A stretch of DNA of 64,000 nucleotides from Panaeolus papilionaceus. Lineage: Eukaryota; Basidiomycota; Agaricomycetes; Agaricales. The stretch's first letter is position 1; the number at the start of each line of letters is the position of its first letter. Below, piece after piece: positions 46,307 to 58,200 of the stretch. The stretch is taken from contig JADNRZ010000003.1 in assembly GCA_015501605.1 (NCBI GenBank), forward strand, positions 682,001 to 746,000, written 5' to 3'. Below the pieces are notes generated by a model. It had not been told where the DNA came from. It did no database searches and saw nothing but the letters and a program-made list of their open reading frames with translations. The translations under genes and the position numbers were made by a program.

Positions 46307-48343
46307 TTACCTCGGCGCAGCTCTCTCGGAAATTGAAATTCGAAATTGCGAGAAGTTTCTCTGATAGGAAATTCCACTGAGTTCAAGTATTTGGTTTAAT
46401 TGGATCAATACACCATGGTAAATACAGTCGCAAGGTTTTTTCGGAATGGTGTCGGACATTATTCTGTCTTGTCTCTCATCTCCCAAGAAACCACCCACTC
46501 CAATATGAGCAATAAAATTCCTTTGTAAAAGCGCCCCACGGCCGAGTTTATTCACTGACTCTAGTGGTCTGAAGTAATTCTCGCTCTTCGAGATGATAGC
46601 TCTAGCAATTGAAACTGAAAGAACAAGGCCCCAGGAAGGAAAAATGGCACGGCGTGCGGAAAAGACAAGGTCGGATTCTGATGCGTCAGGTGTTGGGAAT
46701 TTGACTGCGCTGTTGAAAAAAGACTGGGCAAAGTTTATGCAGTAGGCTATCCGCGCTGATAAGTTGATGATGTTGGCGTAGACAAGGGACGCATCGCCGA
46801 ATCCTGCTCGGTAAAGTACGATTGCTGACCTGATGTAAAGCGTTGAAAACAGAACCATCCACCTGGAATATGTATCGATCTTGTAAGCTTTGTGTTGAAG
46901 TGAATTCCAGAACGTACTTACCAGCTTTGGTTCATGAAGTCACTTGTGGTAGCCACCTTGTAAAAAATGCCTTTAATCCGCCATTCAGTGCTAAGAAGGG
47001 AATATATCACACCCATGCAGATAAAACACGCGGTGCACTTGTATGAAGGAAGGGCCGAGGGAGAAGGAGTAGCAGGATGAGGCCTATGTATGAAGACCCA
47101 AAGACAACCAAGAGCAACGAGAACGCAGATTGGATTGTAAGTAGTGTCGAGAGCGTACGTGAAGCGGTGAGGATGGCTTGATGGGGTGTGGTCGGTTTGA
47201 GTGTTTCTTGTCCTTTGACCATAGGCGAATCCGGAATTTCGCTGTGTTCGTGAGAAGAATGATCGAAGGGTTTCTTCATTTGGCTGAAATACTATGCGAG
47301 CAATAAGGGAGCCTGCACGTCAGGAGATTCATGATTCAGGTATTAGAAAGGATAAAAGCATAATGGATAAAGACTTGCCGTAATTTACGGCCATAGCATA
47401 ACCTCCCTGGTCTTCTAGTGGACCGAACGCAGAAAGTACAAACTTGTCCCCTTCAGTTAAGAAGTGCTTAACAATGGATTGCGATGACATTGTAAGGGAT
47501 AGGCTAAATAGATCATAGTCAATCCGCGACCATAGTCTGTTTCTGGGTTTGCGCACAATTGTTTAATATAAATCACAAAAGATCCAGCTTGTTGGCGCTC
47601 ACAATTTCTTTGAAGCCCGCGTAGCACCAGGTCGACGTGGCGAGATGGCCGCAAACCCAAAGTTCGCGATGTATCCTCCCAAAAGCACGACACTGTACGC
47701 GAGCTGCCCAACAGCAAATGATATTAGACCCAGTTCACCATTGGGAATGTCGGGGTGTGCACGGTGACGTCGTGCATCACAAAAGAGGACAAGGAGGGTT
47801 GATACACTCTTCGCAGAAATTGCAAGCCCTTCAGTGCGCACGCGTACCGACGTCTGGAGTGTTGACATTGCGCTGTTGCGAGCATTGTAATGGTGAAATC
47901 ATATCGTGAAAGTCAACGACGAGGACTTGAGGTGGAAACGTATGGCGACTGACAGACTATACATGGGTTCGCTGAGCAGCTGCCAGGGCATATATCGTAA
48001 TTGTTGTGGAAAAGTAGGGTTGTTTCCGTACCTCTTCCGCTGCAAAATGGGCATAGGCAATGGAAGTCAAGAGAGCCAAAGGAATCCCGATGATTGTAGG
48101 TAGAAACGAAAGGTTGTCCTGCTTGACTTGCTGTTCCTCGTTGTTCCCTGGTTTTCCATCTGCTGTATGCTTTGGTGCTCTCAAAACAGCGTTTCTCACA
48201 CCTTCTCTACTAAGAAAGAGTATGGAGCTGAGAACGGGCTCAAACTGGATAGCAGCAGCACCATATGCAGCTGGCGATGCGAGGCGAAAGAGCGCTTGAT
48301 TTAGGCCAAATGTGAAGAGCCTAGAAAAGAGCTGCAATGCCAT
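46307..48343 (-). CDS. RFT1: RFT1-like ER lipid-linked oligosaccharide protein, 5' end displaced
   Basis: A multi-span ER membrane protein of the RFT1 family, needed for handling Man5GlcNAc2-PP-dolichol in N-glycosylation. Recognised blocks are SLMALQLFSRLFTFGLNQAL, AAIQFEPVLSSILFLSREGV, FLPTIIGIPLALLTSIAYAH, GLISFAVGQLAYSVVLLGGY, and KHFLTEGDKFVLSAFGPLED with QGGYAMAVNYG. The first in-frame ATG, at 48343, lies inside the first conserved block. The usual 10-15 residues before it are missing, because a GH43 fragment joins about 30 bp upstream. The promoter is therefore also foreign. The C-terminal end is uncertain: after IAHIGVGG the frame to 46307 does not look like RFT1, and a GTGGGT donor may lead to another exon. 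Whether this allele works is open. Confidence 0.72.
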
Positions 48344-48375
48344 CAGCGATGAGGCCGTGAGTATGGATGTCTGAC

Positions 48376-49333
48376 TTCTTGACGAACGTAGGGATTGAGT
48401 GTGCCGATTTGCGCAGGGCCGTTGGTGGACATGTGCATTTGGGGGATGAGCTATCAGAGCCGTAGTTGAATTGCTCAACGCACACCGAGCGCTGGCAGCC
48501 GCTGCCGCCGTTGAGGGCACCACTGTGGTAGAAGAAGTAGGAGTTGCCCTTGTAGTCGATAACTGCGGGGTGGTTTGTGAAGCTGCGTCCTTCGGTGGTC
48601 ATGACGAGACCTAACGACGAGAAAATCAGCACCGAGTATTTCAATTGGACCTTGTATGTCCAGGGGCCAGTCCCACTAGGACCAGTCGAGTAGCGGATAT
48701 CCTCAGAGCAGCAGTTGGCGGCGTGTGTCAGGTAGCAGGTTGACCCACGCTTGCTCAACCATGGTCCTTCGTACATGGTGGGGCGTTGAGCGTTGCCGCT
48801 GCGCGCACCAAATCCTTGCGTGGTGAGAGTCACCTTCTGGACACCTCCACTGTACGAAATCATGTCCTGGTTGAGGCGGACGTATGACAGACCGGGATTT
48901 CCCCAGTAGAGGTATGCCTGACCATTATCGTCTATGAAGACTGTGGGGTCGAACTCGTTGTTGCCAACCAAGGGTCCTCCGATGGCGTCTCTGTATGGTC
49001 CAGTGATGTTGTCACTAACACCAACTTGAACACCGATGGCCATAGACTCAGTGTTACGACGGACGGGGACGTAATAGTAGAACTTGTTGTTGCGCGCAAT
49101 GCCAGTGACCTGACCTGCCCACGCGTTGGCATTGGCCCAGCTGAATGTAGCCAAGCTCATCATAACACCTATTTATACAATCAGTAAAAAAATCACTAGG
49201 GTAGAGCACAATAGACCCACCGTGATCTTGCCAGTTAGCCATATCAGATGATGAGTACAGCCGCCAGTCGCGCATGTTATACGTGGTAGAGCCATCTTCG
49301 TCGTGTCCAGTGAAGAGGTAGACGCGGTATGAA
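48376..49333 (-). pseudogene. Truncated GH43 glycosidase fragment
   Basis: A remnant of a secreted family 43 glycoside hydrolase (arabinanase or xylosidase type). It starts abruptly at RVYLFTGHDEDGSTTYNM, lacking the signal peptide and the N-terminal catalytic-base Asp. An intron (GTGGGT...AATAG near 49167-49224) is retained. Present are FDPTVFIDDNGQAYLYWG with the second Asp, and RPTMYEGPWLSKRG with the acid Glu. Near 48440-48455 a 1-2 base change shifts the frame from FNYGSDSS into PQMHMSTNGPAQIGTLNPY. Similarity ends at VRQE (about 48375), where RFT1-related sequence begins. Both ends being cut, plus the frameshift, mark it as non-functional. Confidence 0.8.
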
Positions 49334-49520
49334 AGACGTAGTGGCCACATTCAAACTTCGCTGTGCGCGTCAGTTGACCATTGCCTTCTATCCCTTCTAT
49401 CGTTGTTTTGCCAAACGGACTCGTATGATTTGACACTGTTTTCTTCTTCCCTAGAATGCAGTTTTTAAAGGTCCAAGCAATGTGTGAGAACATTGCTGCC
49501 AGACCGGTGACCATCCCTCT

Positions 49521-52039
49521 GTGAGACTTTGGAGGATGGCGGTCCAGATGTGTTCGGCGAAGTGAGGGGCGATGGGGGTGACAAGGAGGGCGGCGGAGCG
49601 AATCCATTGGAGAACGAGGTCGACGTGCATACCAGCATCAGAGGTGACCTCACGGTACCAATCACGCGCAGATTGGAAGTCGTAGAAACCGAATTTGAGG
49701 GCGTCCTTGTAGTTGGTGCTGAAAGTGATAAATTAAACACGCGTTCAACCATAGAAAAAGGTTCTTACGCAATATAGTGTCCCTTAGTGATGTTGACTAG
49801 GTCGTGGATCTCCTGCTCGAAGACGATATCGTGATAGTTCTTCTCACCATGTCGGAGCTTAGCTTTGTCATTGACCATGTCCTAAATGTACTTCAGCTTG
49901 AATATCCAACAGAAAAATATTCGACCTGTGTCTCACCTCACACCACGCCAAGAGAGTGTGAATACGCAAGATATTCGCATTAGCAGCCTTCTCCTCAAAG
50001 TTGGCATCCTCAAGACCATCTCCAGCATCCGCAAGACTCAATCTCGTCGCATCAGCACCAAACTTCTCAATCGCCTCTCTCAAAGTCAAGGAGTTACCCG
50101 TGCTCTTACTCATCTTCTTTCCATTCAACATCAAATGGCCGTTGGTCCTCATACTGAGCGGCCACTTGTCCTCAGGGAAGAGTGCAGCGTGGTTGTACAG
50201 AGCGAAGGTAAGATGGTTGGGCACGAGATCTTTGGCAGACGAGCGGATGTCGAAGGGGTAGAAATACTCGTATTCGTGCTTCATTGCGTCGACCTTTTCT
50301 TTGGGGATGGGGGAGGGATCTGGGAAGGGGCCGTTGCAGAAGATGTACTCCCAGATTTCGTCGGTCATTTGCTCTGCGGTGACGCCCAATGGACCAGGCT
50401 TGCTGCCCTCGATGTTGTCTGCACACGAGTTAACATCGACGTGCATTGGTAATAATAATGATAATAAAGCTTACCATGCAACAAGTGGGCAACAGTGTAG
50501 TAGCTCATGTACACTGTCGAATCGCTCAAAGACTCGACGAGGAAGTGAGGATCCCAAGGCAAGTCGGATCCCAATCCGTAGGTACGAGCACATGCCCACT
50601 TGTTCAACCAGTCAAGAGTCTTCTCAAACGCATGACGGGTCTCTTGTGAGTGAGTGTTCATCCGGGCCAACAATCTGAGAATCAAACTCAGTATTCGCAC
50701 CCTTGAAAGACAAAGAACAGGCGTACCCCTCAGTCTGCTTCTTCCACTCAGCCTCTCCGTAGTCCAAGTACCACTGGTCCATCAAAGCGACAACACACTC
50801 GTCTGCACTGCGCGAGAGGACAAAGCCCTCAGGCTCGGCGTAGGGGAATGCCAATCCAGCACCAATCATCGCCTCTCGGACTTTAGGCTTAGCTTCCTGG
50901 ACACTCATGCCCTTGAACTCGCCCACGGTCATGGTACCGTTATAGAATCCTTCCTTGTAGGCGATCTCCTTAGCCTCGGCAAGCTGCTTCGTATCCTTCT
51001 GCGACTGGATCTTCAACTGCTTGACGATAGCAGGGGCGGTCATGTCACCATACGTAGGAGTCGAGATAACAGGGACGGGGTCGATGGCAGCCCAAGATGG
51101 CTCAATCTTGTAGAACTCGGGCTTCTTGCGGAGATCAGTGAGGGTCTGGAAATCATCAGGGGAGTCGGAGGGTACAGAGGTGACAACACCAGTACCCTTG
51201 GTGGCGAGAACGTTGTCCATGGGCAAAACGTAGACCTGGGGGTTGATAGCGAAAGGAGCGCTAATCTTGGTTCCGACGATCTTTGAACCATCGATCTCGG
51301 CGAGCTGCTGGATGTTTCCGCGAGGAGTGATGGTCCCCTGGAAGGCCATGTTGCGGGCAGCACGGAGGGTGCAAACGAACGCTTCCTGATCGTTGACGGC
51401 GAAGAGGCCATACTTGATGCCAGTACCAACGAAGCAGTTGGTTTGACCGTACCTAAGAGCGCGTCAGAACGTCAAAGACCCATATACAATTCCGAGAAAA
51501 CCCACATAGTTTCCGGACGGAGAGTAGCAGCCACCAAGAAGACCTTCCTTCCACCTGCCTTGTCACCGACGGCAGCCTGAGCAGCGGGACTCCACTCCAC
51601 GACCTCCATCTTAATTCCGGTGTACTCCTGGGGACCAATTCCTTCACCATCTTGACGGTCGTGGTCCATACAAGGCTGTCCGTCCTTGGGACTGTAGATA
51701 GTGTAGCGTTCGCCGAATTTGATCTTTCCGAGTTTGTAGAGTTTGTTGACCTGCCACCTCACGAATGCATCGTAATAAGGGTTGGCTTTTGTGGTGAGGA
51801 AGGAACGGCGCCAGTCGATACGCGAACCGAAAGCGTTGTTATCGTCCTGTCATAACTTTAGATGGGGAACAATGGGAAAAGAGAAGAAAAGACGCGTACG
51901 ACAGCAATGGGAGGGAAGTAGGTCAACCAGTGCATGGGGTCAGCAAACTTTTTAATTTCGGAACGGGGAACGTTGATCGACTCCATAATTTGGAACTGGT
52001 AGGTTAGTCCTGTAGACTTTGCGACGAGTTTTCCCTTCT
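49521..52039 (-). pseudogene. Inverted partial copy of leucyl-tRNA synthetase
   Basis: A reverse-strand copy of the middle of the synthetase gene, from just before [13 protein letters not shown] (52032) to HIWTAILQS (about 49525). It includes the editing domain and KMSKS loop, with introns kept. It lacks the first exons with HLGH and the C-terminal tail, so it cannot encode a working enzyme. Frames within it remain open, and the exon differences seen near the 49.5-kb end are almost all synonymous. The flanks are a GH43 fragment about 190 bp beyond one end and unrelated sequence at the other. Retained introns rule out a retrocopy. Confidence 0.92.
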
Positions 52040-52542
52040 CGCTTCTGCTTCCCCACACACACACCACGAAAATGCCGTGAAACCTTTGGTGGAGAACAAG
52101 CAGGGAGGCTGCGTATTCCCTACCTACAAAATCTTTCTATACCGTTGATAGACCTGGGGATAATTGCTGACATCTAAACTGTAAAGCCTCAGATCTCAGA
52201 TGCCGTTGCTTATGTGATACCCAATTAGGCACTGGGGATCACGGCGGGCAACCTTAAACTTAAACCACAACCACAACTACCACGACAACGGCCTATATGG
52301 TCGACATGTGCGCTCTTTATCCATCTATATTGTCCATAGAAGATGCTTGAACAGGGATTTAGATTCAGACTTTGCAACTTGCTCGGGCGGCCCAACTTCT
52401 TCAGAAACTTTGGTTTTATATCGCCCAGTTCACTAAACTGAAACAAAATTATCGAAGAAGCATCTCAGATCCTAGGCTGGCATCAAACAAGGAATTCTGT
52501 TTTTAATCTCGACGCCGACATACCTCACTTATTTTGAGCAAC
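52040..52542. other. Spacer between LeuRS copy and next gene
   Basis: No coding frame recognised; it begins with a short CA repeat (52049-52063) right at the duplication edge, a possible break point. Confidence 0.4.
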
Positions 52543-54520
52543 AATGAGCTTGATGAGTCAACTTGAAACAGCATCCTCACCCATGGCATTGGTTGAAAAG
52601 CTCGATGGAACAGCGTGCGCTACCGCTGCACAAACCATCCTAGCGGAACTGGAAGGCTTGCTGAGAGCAAATAACTTGTGAGTTGTTTCCTGAGTCAATG
52701 TGCTTTGTTTGGGGACATACTGGTTGGAAACCCTGGAATACTGAAGATTCATATGCTATTCTTCTGGCAGTCCCCTAAGTGATGAGCCCCTCCGTGAACA
52801 AACCAAACAATATTGTGATCTGTTCAAAAAAGAAGACTGGTTGTTTGGAAGGGTGGGATGGGTTTGGCAGTCGTTTATAACTTGGATGGCCAGGTTCCAT
52901 GCGCCAACAATCCTTGACACCTGGAAACCGAAGCGCTACTTGGCTCAGCAATTAGCTGAGCTTCTTGACGATGCTGATGAGAGTGTGATACCTCTGCTGG
53001 TGAAGGTTAGAAAATCTCTTGAACTTGTATGTCTTTATGTTATTGTTTCTTTGCTCGAAATATCTCATTGGTCCTGTCACTAGTTTTTAAATGACCTAGT
53101 TCAGGGTAACGTTGAAGCCATAGTAGGCACTCGACGTGGACAGGTACCTGGCTCAGATACCCCCCCTGGTACGTCAAAATTCACCTTCGTCTATATCCAA
53201 ATATAGATGCATCCCACTTCTAGAGTACGTCCCAATGTCGACTATTCTCCAATCGGTGTCCAACAACATCAAGAATGCAGAAGACACGATACGAGGATTA
53301 CGCATTTCAATGTTAGCCCTCCAAACTAAATACAAGGAACTGAGCTCTCGCTATGTTGACCCGCGTCGTTTCGGGTATGACATCTTCCGAGATTCGTTTT
53401 GGAACCCTTCTTTGTGGTGCTCCGAAATAAAATTTGCTGTTATTGACCGCACAAACATGACACGAGGCATGGTATGTTTCATTCATTTGAATCAGATATT
53501 ATTCAGCCATGACTCCACTTCTACCCTATGCTATCGATCCAAAATTTTGCTAATGAAGATTACAGATGGATGAAGTTCGCATGCATCACCCTAACTTATT
53601 TCCTGGCTTCAAAATGGTATGTCGGACAACAATCATACCATATTCCTAAAATTCTGACATCGATCCAGCAACCCCAGTCCCTTGTTCACAAACCAATTCA
53701 GGATTATTTCAGCAATCCTTGGTTCAACCAGTCATCAAGCTTGATGATTCCCAACGTTGGCAGCTTCTCTCTCAAATACTGCAAGATCAGGACTGTGAAC
53801 ATCAATGTGAAACCCACCTACAAGTTTTGTGAACCGGGCTATAAAAAGATCTGGGTGGTCGCCAATGCTTTTAAAGTATCAGGGGACATTCTTAGGTCAG
53901 AGTCCAACCAAAAGTTCTGTGATGATACACGTCCAGTGTATCGGACTTCAGCTGACAACGGTTGCATCCAATCCTTTCGCGAAGTCATTATTCGCCTCAC
54001 GTGCTCCCGCAATCGTTTCAGCGCTGCACTGAGCTTATGTAGGGACCAACCATGCAAAATTATTGATTTTTTTCCGAAAGCCAACACACATACATGCTCT
54101 ACTATGGCGTATTGTGGTCTAACTACCAAGAGCAGCAGTGATCCCCTCAGCATCACAGTTGAGCAACCTAATGACAACTCAGTCATTTGGTGCTTCAGGG
54201 ACAGGCGAAAGGCATCTGGCTTTTTGTGGAGGTTTTTCAGATCCGATCATTGCAACGACTCAACAGGTTTGGGTAATGGTATTGACAAGCATGCCCGTGG
54301 GGAGGACGATCTGGGTTTCAACAATTATTACAAGCATGCCAAGGAATACAACAACCACAGGTTGCATGGGCATATGAACATCCTCCCACTCCAGTTTCCG
54401 CTTATGGTCACATTAGAGAGTGATCAGGATACGGTCGATTTTCACGCTGAGATCGACGCTGTGCGTTGCGGCATTAGCATGGTAGGAGGTCAGTTCGGTA
54501 GTGTGGTTGGCCTGCAGTGA
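52543..54520 (+). CDS. Unrecognised multi-exon gene, possibly decayed at its 3' half
   Basis: Exon 1 (52543-52679) starts MSLMSQLETASSPMALVEKL and ends at a GTGAGT donor. Exon 2 (from 52771) encodes PLSDEPLREQTKQYCDLFKK, a Trp-rich stretch and RYLAQQLAELLDDADESVIP. A later exon holds NNIKNAEDTIRGLRISMLAL and QTKYKELSSRYVDPRRFGYD, followed by a small exon DEVRMHHPNLFPGFKM. The 5' half thus has good splice sites and helical composition. From about 53670 the likely coding frame changes at least twice without clear introns: one frame reads KLDDSQRWQLLSQIL, another KRSGWSPMLLKYQGTFLGQS. Either introns were missed or this end is frameshifted. No family recognised. The end coordinate is the stop of the last long open frame and is tentative. 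Confidence 0.4.
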
Positions 54521-55235
54521 TTTAAAATTGGATTATATCTTAATCAATAAAACTCGTTTAAAAAAGCATTACGCACCCTGATATTAGTCAACGAGCGCCT
54601 GGTTAGCGCCTCATTTGAATTTCATCAGACAATCATCACAATTACCAACGACTTAAACGAGTCGCGTAGAGCACCAGCTTGGGGTTAGGGGCTGAGTTCT
54701 TCGAATGTACTTTATTTTAGAAGCGGGCCATAAGCCCTGTATACAAATGAGGCGGATAATTGGCATACAATGATGACGAAGTGAGGGCCAGTTGTTCAAT
54801 TAAGGCTGTCGGCAATAAGTACGGAGTTATATCTGCCATCCAGTGACAGGCATGATCAGAGGAAGTGGCTAAGGCTGCTTCAAACATCGCATGCAGGCTA
54901 ATAACTATTAAATACAATCTCTCTTAAGGTTCTCGAGGGTCATGACGGTGGTGAATGTGTCAGGCTACTACCTGGGTCGTTATAGTTGCGATGCACCATA
55001 ACCACATAATGAATCCATTGATAAGTAGCGCAATCATAGGGTGAAGCACAAGGCTTCAAAGCGCATGCAAAGCCATCGGATTCGTAGAGATGCAAATTGT
55101 CCCAAAGATATAGGATACAGCGGGGTGTTGTTAATTTGTGGGTAAGGGAAACAGCGAGTAGAGCATAAAACGAAAGGCATCGGTAGGTAGACTAGTAATT
55201 GATAAACGAAGGAGGAAACGAGAAAGGGGAGTAAT
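54521..55235. other. Spacer before the tuberin gene 3' end
   Basis: No supported gene; AT-rich, with stops in all frames. It should include the 3' UTRs of both neighbours, which converge here. Confidence 0.45.
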
Positions 55236-58200
55236 TTAGAAGGAAGAGGTAAAATCCCTGAGGGCTTCCTGGGACATGACATCGTTCCCAGCAGGAGCAC
55301 GAGAGACATGCGAATCTGCTCCTCCATTCTGCTTGTTGTCCTCGTTCCAGACTTGTGTCTTGAATCTCTTGATAGTGTTCAACCGATTGTGCCAAATTGT
55401 TGTCATTTCAATACGCTCCGTGTCGCGACTCGTTCGTTGGAACACCTTGGCGAACCAGTCGGAAAGCAGACTAAGCTGGCGAACAAGGATAGGAAGATTT
55501 TCCGCAGATATGATTTTGAAACGACCGATGGGCGAAAATTTGGTCATGCCAGGAGCCAGTTGTATTGTCACCTTGAAGTACTCGGATTCGTGGATGTTGT
55601 TGGAGAAGGCGGCAATTGAACCGATGGAGTGAGGCTCGATGACGATGTTGACGAATTGGAATTCAGTAGTGAGGGTATCAAAACGATAAGGCAATCCAGA
55701 ATCATTCCAAACGATGCGGACGTGGTCATTACCAATGTGACGCTTTTTGTTGTTGCACTGGGGATCGTGTTTTGTTGTAGGCATCATAGTCGCTGTATGA
55801 TATCGTCCCACCAAGCATATGCATACTCGCCATCTTCGTCTGGATCCAATCCACCGGCGTATACATCGACTTGACCACGTAGGTTGATCAACCTGCCTAT
55901 TCCCTCTAGGAAACGGGTGTAAGCAGGCGAGCCATGCGTATTTTGCAGGATGTCGACCTCGCGCGTTTGACCAGGGGCAACGTACATGATTCCAACAGCG
56001 TGTGTATCAATAACGGGCGTGAGATCCAGTTGGCCAAAGAATCTGGAGACGTTGACGCTATCGGGAACCCGCTTCGCGTATGGTTCCGTAGGCCCATCAG
56101 GGAAAGGAGAGAGCTGAAGGAGCAGGAAAGAGGGATCGATGGAAATCTGCTTGCATCGTTGTGAAGGAGCGGTTTTACTCCAGACGTAACCAGTAATAGG
56201 GTCTGGCACTGGTGGTTCCCCTTCTGTTTTTACCTGGCCATCCGACTCAGCCTGTATAGAAAGAGGTTAGCTGTTATTCAGACCTGATGTTAGAGAAACC
56301 TACCTGAGAGCTTCCTGCCTCAATGGGGTCACTTTCAGCCACCTCAGTGACCTTTGCAGGATCACGCTCCATAACCAATCCAGCAGCCAACGAAGTCAGG
56401 TCAGGAGAGACATCACCAGGTCCCACCATTGGCACATTCTCTACTCGACAAATAAACTTGGCATAGCCTGACGGTCTCCTCGATATGACCTCCACCCACC
56501 CAGCCCTAGTCAGCGACTTAATCGTCACAATAGAGTTTCCCATAATCCACGTTTTCTCACTTGTTGAAGCTGAAGATAAAGAATTCCCGTTCATCACAGT
56601 TGTGCTGAATACCGAGTTAGCGGGTCGTGGATCGGCACTCGCGTAAGTGTATCGCGACAGCCAGTCAAAGCATACTTCAGTCGGACCATCCACCTCCTTG
56701 TTATCCTCGTTGGCCAGAAGTAGCTGCCTTGTGATGAAGCTGATGTGCATAGGACGATCAGGAAGTTTAAGGGCAAAAAACCAAATATAAACCGATGAGT
56801 AGGATAAAACCCGCACATGCTGGCTGAGTGCCCATGATACCGACATGGAAGTTGAGGAATGGACATGCAAGCGGTTGTAGTGCTGGAGGTATTGCAACGC
56901 CACGCCAAACACCCTTTTGAAATCATCGGCAGTGAAGTTGACGTAAAGCGCTGGCATAGAGCCAATGATGGTGATAAACCCGAGAATATGTACCGCCATG
57001 TTGGGATTAGATATGATCTGGGAGAGCTTTTCCAGGATGCGAGGAAGACAACAAACCAGAGAAGGCTGGAATTCGAAGGCACAGAGAGAAAGTGCGTGCA
57101 GACAGCATTTGATGGTGGAGAGCTGCCCATTCAGACCAGCTTCAAACGTCTCGACAAGCAGATGGCGTTGCTTGAGATCCAAGCATATTTTGAAGCTGAT
57201 TAAAACCGAGAGTGTCTGATAAGCTAATCCATGCGCATCCCTGATTTTCAAGCCAGGAGGCCACGATTCAATGGTGGTTCCCAGCTTTTGGTTGGCAATG
57301 CCTGTGCACAAGATGGAGAGCATAGTCGAGATAGCCATCCTGGAATTGGGGCCACAGAATAGGTGCTTGTTCGAAAGCTGGACAGGAAAATGGCAAAGCA
57401 GGTAAGAAAGAACCTCCCAACTGGTCTCCCGATCCAACAACTGTACTACCGCTTGAAGGTAGTGAGAAATTGGTAGGACAACAATCCTGTTGGGTCCCTC
57501 AGGGTCATAAGACATCAACACCTCACTGGGAGAGTCAGCACCAGCAACCACGAACGGAAGCTCATCCGGGATCCTCCACAAAGGATCTGGCACTTTGGGA
57601 AGTGGAGGTGGTAGCGACATTATTGGGGTGTGAGCTGTCCGCGACCGACTCCTGCTGGAAGCAGTGGGCCCAGCACCTATGCCTCGAGATGGACACCTGC
57701 TGTTCAGATCGCGAGGTAAACGAGAGCGGGCTCGACGTAAATCAGCATGATCACTGATATCTACGTCCGGTTGCTTGTCAGTCGCTGGCTTGACATTTGG
57801 GTCAGACAAGCCATTGACCAAGCTGGCGAGGGAGTGCGTTAGCCCATTGGGGTCGTAAGCTTCACTGACGAAGTACAGCCGATGATCACGGTCAGCTCTG
57901 AGTCGAACCAGGAATTGAAGGGTGGTGAGACGAGCCACTGCCGAAGGACTGTTGGACATAATGTCCAGCAACCTCTCGTGAATGCGGGTAGTGAGGACAA
58001 GGCTGTTGTTTTGTAGGGAGTAGGGCGTAAAAGTGAGCTGGCTGAATGCCTCAATAAGTGCGACAACTGCTGAGACATCTCGAGGGATGCTCAGCGTGGT
58101 GTTGGTGGTAGGGGCAACACTGAGAGTTTCTTCGATCATGTCTTCGCGTTCTGGGGGCTGAACAGACTGAGACCGGGAACTATTGCCCGCGATAGTTGAA

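Noticed and set aside
48321..49163. Full-length GH43 gene reading on to 48321
   Set aside because: The long frame crosses an unspliced intron and, after a frameshift near 48445, runs out of frame through the GH43 end and RFT1 sequence; the true GH43 similarity stops at about 48375 and lacks its N-terminus.
49521..52039. A retrocopy (processed pseudogene) of leucyl-tRNA synthetase
   Set aside because: All introns of the source segment are present at the same positions, so the copy was made from DNA.
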